Assembly: GCF_009857435.1 (NCBI RefSeq)
Contig: NZ_WWCK01000007.1
Coordinates: forward strand, 310,001 to 374,000
DNA length: 64,000 bases
From: Duganella rivi
GTDB lineage: Bacteria; Pseudomonadota; Gammaproteobacteria; Burkholderiales; Burkholderiaceae_D
Direction: 5' to 3'
Each line of letters begins with the position of its first letter. The stretch's first letter is position 1. Both the position numbers and the translations under genes were made by a program. A model generated the notes under the pieces. The model was not told the origin of the DNA. It was given only the letters and a program-made list of their open reading frames with translations, and made no database searches. Of the stretch, positions 9,277 to 21,309 are shown piece after piece.

Positions 9277-10439
9277 ACACCCAGGCTACCGTGCGCGTTG
9301 GCCTGTCGGTAACGACGGCCGAACCGCTGCTGACCGGCGGCCGCCTTGATGGCCTGGGCGTGTATAGCCGTGCCCTGCTTGAACATCTGCCGCATGCCGG
9401 CGTGGACGTGCTGCCGCTGTCGTTCGCGCCGCACGGCGACGCGCGCAAGCTGCAACTGGGCCGCGCGCTGCCGCTGTCCTTTCCGCTGGCGACGCTCGGC
9501 GATTTGATCCTGCCGTCGTCGGTGCACCTGAGCACCCGCGTGGCGCTGGGCAAAGGCGCTGCACCGATCGATATTTTCCACGCCACCGATTACCGCATCG
9601 TGCGCATGGACTGCCCGGTGGTCGCCACGCTGCACGACGCGCTGCCGATTTCGCATCCCGAATGGGCCAGCCCGAAGATGCGCAAATTGAAGAACTGGCT
9701 GCAGGCCAAGGCCGCGCGCAAGGCGCAGCATGTGATCACCGGGTCGCACTATTCGATCCGCGAACTGGTCGAGTATTTCGGCGTCGACGAGAAAAAAATC
9801 AGCGTGGTGCATCACGGCGTGGCCGCGCACTGGTTCGATCAGCCGTCGGCCGAAGAGCGCGACATCACGCTAGGCCTGCATGGCCTTCGCGAAGGTTACT
9901 TCCTGTTCGTCGGCACGCTACAGCCGCGCAAGAACGTTGAGCGCCTGCTGGAAGCCTATCTGGCGCTGCCGCCGGTGCTGCGTTCGGCGCGCCAACTGGT
10001 GATCGTCGGCCAGGCCGGCTGGCGCAGCGAGGAGCTGGTCAAGCGCATCAAGGATGCGCAGCAGCGCGGCGAGAACGTGATCTGGCTCGACAAGCTGACC
10101 GACGACCGCCAGCTGCGCCACCTGTACGCCGGCGCCGGCGCGTTCATCTTCCCATCGCTGCACGAGGGCTTCGGCCTGCCGCTGGTGGAAGCCTTTGCCA
10201 GCGGCGTGCCGGTGGCCTGTTCCAACACCACCTCGCTGCCGGAAGTGGCGAATGGCGCGGCAGTGGAATTCGATCCGCTGTCGGTCGGCGATATCACCGC
10301 CGCCATGACCACGCTGGCGCGCGACGACGCTGTCCGCGCACGCTGCATCGCCGCCGGCCATCGCCGCGCGCTGGAACTGACCTGGGATGAAGCGGCACGC
10401 CGCACCGTCGCCGTTTATCACGAAGTACTGAAAAAGTAA
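9273..10439 (+). CDS. GT4-family glycosyltransferase (probable D-rhamnosyl/mannosyl transferase)
   Basis: A 388-residue GT-B glycosyltransferase. The C-terminal donor-binding half has FVGTLQPRKNVERLL near residue 212 and the EX7E-type stretch FPSLHEGFGLPLVEAF near 293, both marks of GT4 enzymes; the N-terminal half has GGRLDGLGVYSRALL. It starts with GTG overlapping the rmd stop. Similar enzymes (WbpY/WbpZ type) build D-rhamnose homopolymers from GDP-D-rhamnose, and the gene order supports that role. The exact linkage and acceptor cannot be read from sequence. Confidence 0.85.
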   Translation: MNTQATVRVGLSVTTAEPLLTGGRLDGLGVYSRALLEHLPHAGVDVLPLSFAPHGDARKLQLGRALPLSFPLATLGDLILPSSVHLSTRVALGKGAAPIDIFHATDYRIVRMDCPVVATLHDALPISHPEWASPKMRKLKNWLQAKAARKAQHVITGSHYSIRELVEYFGVDEKKISVVHHGVAAHWFDQPSAEERDITLGLHGLREGYFLFVGTLQPRKNVERLLEAYLALPPVLRSARQLVIVGQAGWRSEELVKRIKDAQQRGENVIWLDKLTDDRQLRHLYAGAGAFIFPSLHEGFGLPLVEAFASGVPVACSNTTSLPEVANGAAVEFDPLSVGDITAAMTTLARDDAVRARCIAAGHRRALELTWDEAARRTVAVYHEVLKK

Positions 10440-10444
10440 GCATC

Positions 10445-11560
10445 ATGCGTGTCCTCCATTTTTACAAGACCTACTATCCCGACACGTGGGGCGGTATCGA
10501 ACAAGTGATCCGCCAGCTGTGCGTGGGCACGGGCCGCCTTGGTGTGACCAACGAAGTGCTGACGCTGAGCCGCAGCGGCCCATCCGAGATTGAATTCGAA
10601 GGCCACATCGTGCACCGCGTGCCGCTGGATTTTGAAGTCGCTTCGACCGGTTTTTCGTTTGCTGCGATCCGCAAGCTGGCGCGCCTGGCGCGCAAGGCGG
10701 ATGTGATCCACTACCACTTCCCGTGGCCGTTCATGGACCTGGCGCACTTCATGGCGCGCATTAACAAGCCTAGCGTGGTGACCTACCATTCGGACATCGT
10801 GCGCCAGAAAAACCTGCTGCGCGTGTATAGCCCGCTCAAGCGCCGCTTCCTGCGCAGCGTGGACACGGTGGTGGCGACGTCGCCCAACTACCTGGCTTCG
10901 TCGCCGGTGCTGAAGCGCTTTGCGCACAAGACCCGCACCATCACCTACGGCTTGGACAAGTCGATCTATCCGGTGGCGTCGGAACAACTGAAAGCCAAGT
11001 GGCGCGCGCAAGTCGGCGAGCGCTTCTTCCTGTTCGTCGGCGTGCTGCGCTACTACAAAGGGCTGCACATCCTGCTGGATGCGATGGCCAATGTCGATTA
11101 CCCGGTGGTGATCGTCGGCGCCGGCCCGATCGAGCAGGAACTGAAGGAACACGCGCAGCGTCTCGGCCTGACCCACGTGCAGTTCATCGGCGCGGTGGAA
11201 GAGGAAGACAAGGCGGCGCTGCTGGAACTGAGCTACGCCATGGTGTTCCCATCGCATCTGCGCTCGGAAGCTTTCGGCATCTCGCTGCTGGAAGGCGCGA
11301 TGTACGGCAAGCCGATGATCTCCAGCGAGATCGGCACCGGCACCACCTACATTAATATCGACAACGATACCGGCCTGGTAGTGCCGCCCGACGATCCTGC
11401 ATCGCTGGGCGCGGCCATGCGCAAGCTGTGGGAGACCCCGGAACTGGCGGCAGAAATGGGCCGCCGCGCCGAAGCGCGTTACTGGGAACTGTTCACCGCC
11501 GAGACCATGGCCCAGAACTACCATGCGCTGTACCGCGAGCTGGCCGCCAAGCCAAGGTAA
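10445..11560 (+). CDS. GT4-family glycosyltransferase
   Basis: A 371-residue GT-B enzyme, different from its upstream neighbour. The N-terminus has the acceptor-side loop DTWGGIEQVIRQL; the donor domain has FVGVLRYYKGLHILL near residue 197 and PSHLRSEAFGISLLEGAMYGKP near 275, with E residues spaced as in GT4. The ATG is five bases after the preceding stop, so it belongs to the gmd-rmd unit. With two transferases but no polymerase or exporter in the window, the glycan may be a short oligosaccharide, or the export genes lie elsewhere. Confidence 0.85.
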   Translation: MRVLHFYKTYYPDTWGGIEQVIRQLCVGTGRLGVTNEVLTLSRSGPSEIEFEGHIVHRVPLDFEVASTGFSFAAIRKLARLARKADVIHYHFPWPFMDLAHFMARINKPSVVTYHSDIVRQKNLLRVYSPLKRRFLRSVDTVVATSPNYLASSPVLKRFAHKTRTITYGLDKSIYPVASEQLKAKWRAQVGERFFLFVGVLRYYKGLHILLDAMANVDYPVVIVGAGPIEQELKEHAQRLGLTHVQFIGAVEEEDKAALLELSYAMVFPSHLRSEAFGISLLEGAMYGKPMISSEIGTGTTYINIDNDTGLVVPPDDPASLGAAMRKLWETPELAAEMGRRAEARYWELFTAETMAQNYHALYRELAAKPR

Positions 11561-11594
11561 AATACCGTCTCACCACTGAATCCCGGAGAATCGC

Positions 11595-12302
11595 GTGCGC
11601 TGCTTAGTGATTGAAGACGAAGCCGAAACCTCCAACTACATCTGCAAGGGCTTGCGCGAGGCCGGCTACATCGTGACCGCCGCCGCCACCGGCCCGGACG
11701 GACTCGATTACGCCACCAGCGAGGACTGGGACATCATCATCCTTGACCGCATGCTGCCGGGCCGTATCGACGGCCTGTCCATTGTCGACAAGCTGCGCGC
11801 GCTGGGCAAGCAGACCCCGGTCATCATCGTCAGCGCCATGACCACCATCGACGCCCGCGTGACCGGCTTGCGCGGCGGCGCCGACGACTATCTATCGAAA
11901 CCATTTGCCTTCTCCGAACTGCTGGCGCGCGTGGAAGCGCTGCTGCGCCGTAGCGCGCCCGGCGCCGACAGCACGCAGCTGCAAGTGGCCGATCTGCGGC
12001 TCGACCTGCGCACGCTGCGTGTCACGCGTGGTAACAAGGTGATCACGCTGCAACCGCGCGAGTACCGCCTGCTCGAATACCTGATGCGCAACGAGAACCA
12101 GGTGGTGACCCGCACCATGCTGCTGGAATCGGTGTGGGACTATCACTTCGATCCGCAGACCAATGTGATCGACGTGCAGATATCGCGCCTGCGCGCCAAG
12201 GTGGACAAGGACTTCCCGGTAATGCTGATCCACACCCTGCGCGGCGTCGGCTACCGCATGGGCGTGACGCCGCCGGACGAGGCGGAGCAGGCGGGTGTTT
12301 AA
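11595..12302 (+). CDS. OmpR-family response regulator
   Basis: A 235-residue two-domain regulator. The receiver (1-115) has the acidic pair ED near residue 7, phospho-Asp in ILDRMLPG and lysine in YLSKPF. The winged-helix DNA-binding domain (about 135-225) has the recognition region NVIDVQISRLRAK and ends in HTLRGVGYRMG. GTG at 11595 follows CGGAGA. The gene overlaps the histidine kinase start by eight bases, so the two form a pair. Signal and target genes are unknown; the receiver resembles the QseB/TctD group. Confidence 0.93.
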   Translation: MRCLVIEDEAETSNYICKGLREAGYIVTAAATGPDGLDYATSEDWDIIILDRMLPGRIDGLSIVDKLRALGKQTPVIIVSAMTTIDARVTGLRGGADDYLSKPFAFSELLARVEALLRRSAPGADSTQLQVADLRLDLRTLRVTRGNKVITLQPREYRLLEYLMRNENQVVTRTMLLESVWDYHFDPQTNVIDVQISRLRAKVDKDFPVMLIHTLRGVGYRMGVTPPDEAEQAGV

Positions 12303-13656
12303 ACTCCGCACCTCGATTGCCGCCAAGCTGGTGCTAGGCTACGGCCTGCTGGGCATTGCGTCGATCGTGGCGGTGTCGCTGGTGTTCTACAGCGGCACCA
12401 TCGGCGTGATCGATCAAAACATCGACGGCAAAATCGAGGCGCAAACCGAGCGCCTGCTGGCGAATATCGGCGGCGGCCACCGCGCCGCCTTGCTGGCCGA
12501 GGTGCACCGCCAACTGGGCGACGGCATCGATAGCGACCGCGAAATTTTCCAGATCCTCAATGCCGATGGCACGCCGGCCGGCGGCAATCTCGGTTCCTGG
12601 CCCAGCGTGGAAGACGCCGACGATTTCGTCACCACCACCGTGCTGCGCAACGGCCGCAGCTCGCCGGCGCGCCTGTACATACGGCCTTTGGATGATGGCG
12701 GCACGCTGATTGTCGGCCGTGATTTAAGCGAAGAAGAAGCGGTGCGCGAGGTGATTTGGCGCGCGCTGGCGGCCGGCGCCTGCGTGTCGCTGATGCTGAC
12801 TATCGCCGGTGCGCTGCTGTTCCGCCGCTCGATTGAAGCGCGGCTGGGAGAGATACGCCGCACGGCGGCGCAGATCGAGGCTGGCGATTTGAGTCCGCGC
12901 ATTCCCGTCACCGGCAACGACGAATTCGCGCTGCTTAACCGCGACATCAACCGCATGCTCGATCGCATCGAGTTGCTGATGGAAGGCATACGCCACGTCT
13001 CCAATGCCATCGCCCACGACTTGCGCACGCCGCTGGGCCGTATCCGCGGCCGCCTGGACGACGCGCTGCGTCATGAAATGACAGTGCCAGCGTTGTCCAC
13101 TGCATCGCAAGACGCGATTGACGATATCGATGATCTCATCCGTTTATTTGAGCGCCTGCTGCAAATCGCCGAAGCCGAATCGGGCATGCGCGGCCGCTTG
13201 TTCGAGCGCCTGGATCTGGGCCGCGTGGTGGCAGACATCGGCGAGATGTACGAAGCCATTGCGGAAGACAGCAACATCAAGCTGACTGTCGATGCGCCGG
13301 ATTCGCTGTACGTGGACGGCGACCGCAATCTGCTGGCCAGCGCCGTCGCCAGCTTGCTGGACAACGCCATCAAGTACGCCGGCCCCGGCGCCATCATCCA
13401 CGTGCGCGCCGGCCTGTATCTTGGCGACGCGTCGATCGCGGTGCACGACAATGGCCCCGGCATCCCGGAAGGCGAGCGCGATAAAGTCACCCAGCGCTTC
13501 TATCGTCTCGATAAAAGCCGCCACATGCCAGGCAATGGCCTGGGCCTGTCCATCGTCAGCGCCACCGCCACCTCGCACGGCGGCAAGCTGGTATTGGAAG
13601 ACGGCGCACCGGGACTGGTGGCGCGCATCGTGCTGCCCCTGGCGCCGGCCGGCTAA
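12295..13656 (+). CDS. Membrane sensor histidine kinase
   Basis: A 453-residue kinase partnered with the preceding regulator. It has a first membrane helix at about 12-32, a periplasmic sensor region (about 33-150), a second helix (about 155-178), HAMP (about 180-232), the dimerisation and phosphoacceptor box AIAHDLRTPLGR (His near 242) and an ATPase domain with N, G1 (HDNGPGIP) and G2 (GNGLGLSIV) boxes. The GTG start lies inside the regulator gene, coupling their translation. The periplasmic domain has no motif that identifies the ligand. Confidence 0.92.
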   Translation: MFKLRTSIAAKLVLGYGLLGIASIVAVSLVFYSGTIGVIDQNIDGKIEAQTERLLANIGGGHRAALLAEVHRQLGDGIDSDREIFQILNADGTPAGGNLGSWPSVEDADDFVTTTVLRNGRSSPARLYIRPLDDGGTLIVGRDLSEEEAVREVIWRALAAGACVSLMLTIAGALLFRRSIEARLGEIRRTAAQIEAGDLSPRIPVTGNDEFALLNRDINRMLDRIELLMEGIRHVSNAIAHDLRTPLGRIRGRLDDALRHEMTVPALSTASQDAIDDIDDLIRLFERLLQIAEAESGMRGRLFERLDLGRVVADIGEMYEAIAEDSNIKLTVDAPDSLYVDGDRNLLASAVASLLDNAIKYAGPGAIIHVRAGLYLGDASIAVHDNGPGIPEGERDKVTQRFYRLDKSRHMPGNGLGLSIVSATATSHGGKLVLEDGAPGLVARIVLPLAPAG

Positions 13657-13735
13657 CCAATTCGTAATGTGACCGCAAGCTTGTGGAAAGCCGCCCAGTC
13701 CTATGATGGACTGATTATCTTCGGCTCTCCACATC

Positions 13736-14953
13736 ATGCACGACTTAAGCGATATCGCCAGCTGGCTACAGCACCATCCCATCTACCACGACTCGTCGGT
13801 GCACAGCACGCTGCCCGATCCAACCTTCGTTACCGAGGGCGAGACGGTGGTTTCGTTCAGCACCAATAACTACCTGGCGCTGGCGAATCACCCGCGGCTG
13901 GTGGCTGCAGCCAAGCAGGGACTGGAGCGCTACGGCGTGGGTAATTGCGAATCGCGTTTGCTGGGCGGCGATCTGGAGGTCTACCGCGAGCTGGAACGGC
14001 GCCTCGGCGCCTTGAAGCACAAGAGCGATGCGGTGCTGTTCGTGACCGGCTATATGGCCAACATCGGCGTGCTGTCGTCGATCGTGAAGGCGGCCACGCT
14101 GGCGCGCCTGCACGGCTTCCGTCCGAAGAAGCGCCACAAGTACGCTTACTACTCGGACGAGTACAACCACATCTCGATCCGCGAAGGCATCCAGATGTCG
14201 GGCGCACTGCGCTACAACTACCGCCATTGCGATATGAATCATCTCGAATCGCTGCTGCAAGCCGGCGCCGCCGACGGCACCACGCCGATCATCGTCAGCG
14301 ATGGTGTGTTCAGCATGGAGGGTACGATAGCGCCGCTGCCGCAGCTGGTGGCGCTGGCCGAACGTTACGGCGCGCTGCTGTACATCGACGACGCGCACGC
14401 CACCGGCATCCTCGGCGCTAATGGCGGCGGCACCTCGGAGCACTTCAACTGCTATAGCTCTAACATCATGCAGATGGGGACATTGAGCAAGGCGCTCGGC
14501 TCCATCGGCGGTTTTGTCGCGGTGGAGAAGGAAGTAGGGGACGTGATCCGCCTGACCAGTTCCGCTTACGGTTTCACCTGCCCGCCGCCGCCGGACCAAG
14601 CGGCAGCGCTGCTGGCTGCACTGGATATTCTGGAAGAGGAACCGCAGCGCCGCCAGCGGCTATGGGACAACCAGCGCTACTTCATCGAGCGCATGGAGCC
14701 GCTGGGCTACACGATTATTTCGACCGCCACGCCGATTCTGCCGGTGCTGATTGGCGATGCCGAGACCTGCCAGCGCTACGCAGTGGAGCTGCGCGCCGAG
14801 GGCGTGCATGTGGACTCGATCCAGTTCCCGGCGGCGCCGGTAGGACAGGCGCGCTTGCGCTTCATGATGAACGCCGGCCACACCAAGGCGCAGATCGATC
14901 ACGCGGTGAGCGTGATGGCGCGCCTTGCGGGACGCGGCGAACGCCTGAACTAA
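13736..14953 (+). CDS. PLP-dependent alpha-oxoamine synthase family protein
   Basis: A 405-residue fold-type I enzyme of the group containing KBL, BioF, ALAS, serine palmitoyltransferase and CqsA. Members join an amino acid to an acyl-CoA with loss of CO2. Seen are the substrate loop STNNYLALANHP near residue 43, the PLP-stacking DEYNHIS, the cofactor Asp in IDDAHATG and the Schiff-base lysine in GTLSKALGS near 248. A segment near residue 120 (LARLHGFRPKKRHK) is longer than in standard BioF. No biotin genes are near, so BioF is unlikely. A sphingoid-base or alpha-hydroxyketone product is possible but unproven. It is flanked by signalling genes and overlaps the convergent HD-GYP gene by four bases. 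Confidence 0.85.
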   Translation: MHDLSDIASWLQHHPIYHDSSVHSTLPDPTFVTEGETVVSFSTNNYLALANHPRLVAAAKQGLERYGVGNCESRLLGGDLEVYRELERRLGALKHKSDAVLFVTGYMANIGVLSSIVKAATLARLHGFRPKKRHKYAYYSDEYNHISIREGIQMSGALRYNYRHCDMNHLESLLQAGAADGTTPIIVSDGVFSMEGTIAPLPQLVALAERYGALLYIDDAHATGILGANGGGTSEHFNCYSSNIMQMGTLSKALGSIGGFVAVEKEVGDVIRLTSSAYGFTCPPPPDQAAALLAALDILEEEPQRRQRLWDNQRYFIERMEPLGYTIISTATPILPVLIGDAETCQRYAVELRAEGVHVDSIQFPAAPVGQARLRFMMNAGHTKAQIDHAVSVMARLAGRGERLN

Positions 14954-15944
14954 TGCTCTGCCCAGCGTTCCTTGATCTCAAGCAGCGCGGGCATCTGTTT
15001 AAAGAAGAGGTCTACCAGCCGGCCTTCGAAATGCTTGTCGCGCTGTGCTTCCATGTGCTCGACGGCTTTCTCCACCGGCCATGCCTCCTTGTAAGGGCGC
15101 GCGGAAGTCAGCGCGTCAAACACGTCGGCAATCGCGACGATGCGGCCGACCAGCGGGATTTCTTCGCCGGTCAAACCATTCGGGTAGCCGCTGCCATCCC
15201 ACTTTTCGTGGTGGGTAACGGCGACATCGTAGGCCATCGCCAGCATGCCGTGTTGATGCTTGCCGATGATGTCGCCGCCGATGGTGGCGTGCGACTGCAT
15301 GATCTTCCATTCATCTGGGTCCAGCGCTGCGGGCTTACGCAAGATGCTGTCCGGGATACCAATCTTGCCGACATCGTGCATTGGCGCTGCGTGCAGCAGG
15401 TCTTCCGCTTCCGCCTCCGTCATGCCGACCGCGAGGCCGAGGATGCGCGCGTAGTGGCTCATGCGGATCACGTGCAGGCCGGTCTCGTTGTCCTTGTACT
15501 CGGCGGCGAGGCCGAGGCGCTGGACGATTTCCAGCCGCGTCTTCTTCAATTCATCCACGCCGACCAGCGACAGGTGGTTGCGCACGCGCGCGCGCACGAT
15601 GGGCGGGCTGACCGGCTTGGTGATGTAATCGACTGCACCGGCGTCGAAGCCGATGACTTCATCGTCGGTGTCGCTTAGCGCGGTAACGAAGATGACCGGG
15701 ATGGCAGCGGTGGCAGGATCGGCTTTCAGCAGCTTGCAGGTTTCGTAGCCGGTCATGCCCGGCATCATGACGTCCAGCAGGATCAATTGCGGTTGTTCGG
15801 TGCGGGCCAGTTCCAGCGCGCGCGGGCCATCCTTGGCAAACAGCAGGCGGTATTGGTCTTGCAGGATGTGGCGCAGCAGTTGCAGGTTGCTCGCTTCATC
15901 GTCAACGACGAGGATTTGCGGCTGGTTGGGTTGATGTGTGGTTC

Positions 15945-15948
<4 letters not shown>
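14950..15948 (-). CDS. HD-GYP domain response regulator (c-di-GMP phosphodiesterase)
   Basis: A 332-residue cytoplasmic protein with an N-terminal receiver (10-125, Asp in LLDVMMPG, lysine in YITKPV) and an HD-GYP domain (about 140-325). The metal and substrate motifs are intact: HDVGKIGIP, HHEKWDGSGYP and DVFDALTS, so it should hydrolyse c-di-GMP. Its ATG overlaps the stop of the upstream MHYT hybrid kinase by four bases, making that kinase the likely phosphodonor. The architecture is RpfG-like. Confidence 0.93.
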
Positions 15949-19346
<3,398 letters not shown>

Positions 19347-19370
19347 AGTGAGGGAAACCTTATCACAGAA

Positions 19371-19400
19371 AAATACCGCCCGGAGGCGGTATTTGTTTTT
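19371..19400 (-). terminator. Terminator of the alpha/beta hydrolase operon
   Basis: A perfect 10-base stem (AAATACCGCC with GGCGGTATTT) around CGGA, with T-rich sequence on both flanks, so it can act in either direction. It lies just past the 19409 stop codon on the minus strand and isolates the hydrolases from the MHYT kinase gene downstream. A short direct repeat of TTTTACGACTT at 19396-19415 overlaps the stop codon. Confidence 0.85.
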
Positions 19401-19408
19401 ACGACTTT

Positions 19409-20368
19409 TTACGACTTGGCGAAGGCCAGGAAGTCGGCGTTGAACTTGTCCTTGTGGGTGTCGGTCAAGCCGTGCGGCGCGCCTGGATAAGTAATCAGCT
19501 TGGCGCCTTTGACGATTTTGGCCGAGGCGATGCCAGCGGCTTTGATCGGCACGATTTGGTCATCTTCACCGTGGATGATCAGGGTCGGCTTGTCGAACTT
19601 TTTCAGGTCTTCGCGGAAGTCGGTTTCCGAGAAGGCTTTGATCGAGTCGTAGGTGTTTTTGAAACCACCTTGCATGCCTTGTGCGTACCACGCCTGGATG
19701 ATGCCTTGCGATGGCTTTGCGCCCGGACGGTTGTAGTTGTAGAACGGGCCCGATGCGATATCGAGATACAGCTGGCCGCGATCCTTGATCGAGCCGGCGC
19801 GGATGCCATCGAATACTTCGATCGGCAGGCCGTCCGGGTTGGTGTCGGTCTTCAGCATCAGCGGCGGCACTGCGGAGATCAGGCCCAGTTTGGCGATGCG
19901 CTTGGTGCCGTGACGGCCCACATAGCGCGCTACTTCGCCGCCGCCGGTGGAGAAGCCGGCCAGGATGATGTTCTTCAGATCCAGCGCTTCGATCACTTGC
20001 GCCAGGTCGTCGGCGTAGTGATCCATGTCGTTGCCGTCCCAAGGCTGGCTCGAACGGCCATGGCCGCGGCGGTCGTGGGTGATGACGCGGAAGCCGTTAT
20101 TCGCCAGGAAGAAGGCTGCCGATTCCCAGCTGTCTGCATTCAGCGGCCAGCCGTGGCTCAGGACTACCGGTTGGCCGGTGCGTGGGCCCCAGTCTTTGTA
20201 GTAAATCTCAACGCCGTCGCGGGTGGTGACGACGCTGGCGGTCTTGGTCACTTTGCCCGCTGGTGCGGCAACGGCTTCGGTGGCGACGGCGCTCAGCGCG
20301 GTGGCGGCGACGGCAACGGCGCTGCCGACCATGGCGTTACGGCGGGATTGGTTGGTTTGGTCAGTCAT
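19409..20368 (-). CDS. Exported alpha/beta hydrolase, non-haem chloroperoxidase/aryl esterase type
   Basis: A 319-residue protein with a Tat-like leader: SRRNAMVG at about 8-15, a hydrophobic stretch and an Ala-rich cleavage region near 33. The mature domain has the oxyanion loop SHGWPLN, the nucleophile in GFSTGGGE, the Asp in HGEDDQIVP and the His in GAPHGLT, a complete triad. The motifs match the cofactor-free chloroperoxidase/esterase group. Its ATG has AAGGAGA upstream and lies 15 bases after the dienelactone hydrolase gene, so the two form an operon. Confidence 0.9.
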   Translation of the reverse strand: MTDQTNQSRRNAMVGSAVAVAATALSAVATEAVAAPAGKVTKTASVVTTRDGVEIYYKDWGPRTGQPVVLSHGWPLNADSWESAAFFLANNGFRVITHDRRGHGRSSQPWDGNDMDHYADDLAQVIEALDLKNIILAGFSTGGGEVARYVGRHGTKRIAKLGLISAVPPLMLKTDTNPDGLPIEVFDGIRAGSIKDRGQLYLDIASGPFYNYNRPGAKPSQGIIQAWYAQGMQGGFKNTYDSIKAFSETDFREDLKKFDKPTLIIHGEDDQIVPIKAAGIASAKIVKGAKLITYPGAPHGLTDTHKDKFNADFLAFAKS

Positions 20369-20383
20369 GATTTTCTCCTTGGT

Positions 20384-21082
20384 TTAAGACAGGTGTTGTT
20401 TAAAGAAAGCGTCGGTGCGGGCGTTGGCCAGCGTGGCTGCAGCAGTGTCGTAGTGATTGCCGCCCGGCCGCGCAAAAGCGTGGTTGCAACCGGGGTAGCT
20501 GTGCAGCTCAATTTTGGGATTGGTCTTGAACGCGGCGGTGATGATGGCTTGCGCGTCCTTGCCGATGTATTCATCTTCTTCGGCCAAGTGGTACAGCAGC
20601 GGCTTGGCGACGTTGCCCGCTTCGGCTGCGTACTTCTCGGTGCCGCCGCCGTAGTAGGACACGAAGGCGTCGGCATCGGCGCGCGCTGCGGTCAGGTAGG
20701 TCATCAGGCCGCCCAGGCAGTAGCCGGTGACGCCGACTTTGCCGGAGGCGCCTTGCAGCGTGCGCGCCGCGGCCACGGTGGCGGCGATGTCGCCCACGCC
20801 GCCGTCGAAATCGTAGGCGCTGTACAGCGCGAAGCCGCGCGCCCAGTCACCGGGTTCGGCTTCCGACATATCGAGGCCGGGATCGGCGCGCCAGAACAAG
20901 TCCGGTGCGACGGCGATGTAGCCCTTGGCGGCGTAATCGTCGGCGATGCTGCGGATGCCGGCGTTGACGCCGAAGATCTCCTGCAGCACAACGATCACCG
21001 GAGCGCTGGCGGCGTTGGCCGGACGCGCTACGTAGGCAGCGAAACTGCCGTCGGCGACTTTGATGGTGAGGGTTTCTGACAT
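20384..21082 (-). CDS. Dienelactone hydrolase family protein
   Basis: A 232-residue alpha/beta hydrolase. It has the family Glu in QEIFGVN near 34, the cysteine nucleophile in GYCLGG near 120, Asp in LAEEDEYI and His in CNHAFARPG. The family hydrolyses dienelactone in chloroaromatic breakdown, but many members are general esterases, and no other catabolic gene is nearby. The ATG at 21082 is supported by GGAGG five bases upstream; the longer open frame to 21226 is not supported. It leads the two-gene hydrolase operon. Confidence 0.92.
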   Translation of the reverse strand: MSETLTIKVADGSFAAYVARPANAASAPVIVVLQEIFGVNAGIRSIADDYAAKGYIAVAPDLFWRADPGLDMSEAEPGDWARGFALYSAYDFDGGVGDIAATVAAARTLQGASGKVGVTGYCLGGLMTYLTAARADADAFVSYYGGGTEKYAAEAGNVAKPLLYHLAEEDEYIGKDAQAIITAAFKTNPKIELHSYPGCNHAFARPGGNHYDTAAATLANARTDAFFKQHLS

Positions 21083-21309
21083 GGTGTCCTCCGTTGATTG
21101 GAGTGGCCATCTTAGGCAGGAAAGGCGCGCTTGAGAACGGACATTCCTGCAAAGCCGATTTGCAAATTTGCATATCCCACAACGCAGGTATGCAGGTCTA
21201 CGCCATATGGGAGGGAAAATGGCCATGTTGCTTTAATAATAAAACTATCTGATACTGGCCGGGCTGACCCGCATATCGCCGGGTCTCACAACGGGACACA
21301 CTGAAAACA

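Noticed and set aside
13736..14953. Calling the alpha-oxoamine synthase CqsA/JqsA
   Set aside because: Motifs are closer to the general KBL/BioF/SPT group, and the nearby kinase is not a recognisable CqsS/JqsS multi-helix sensor.
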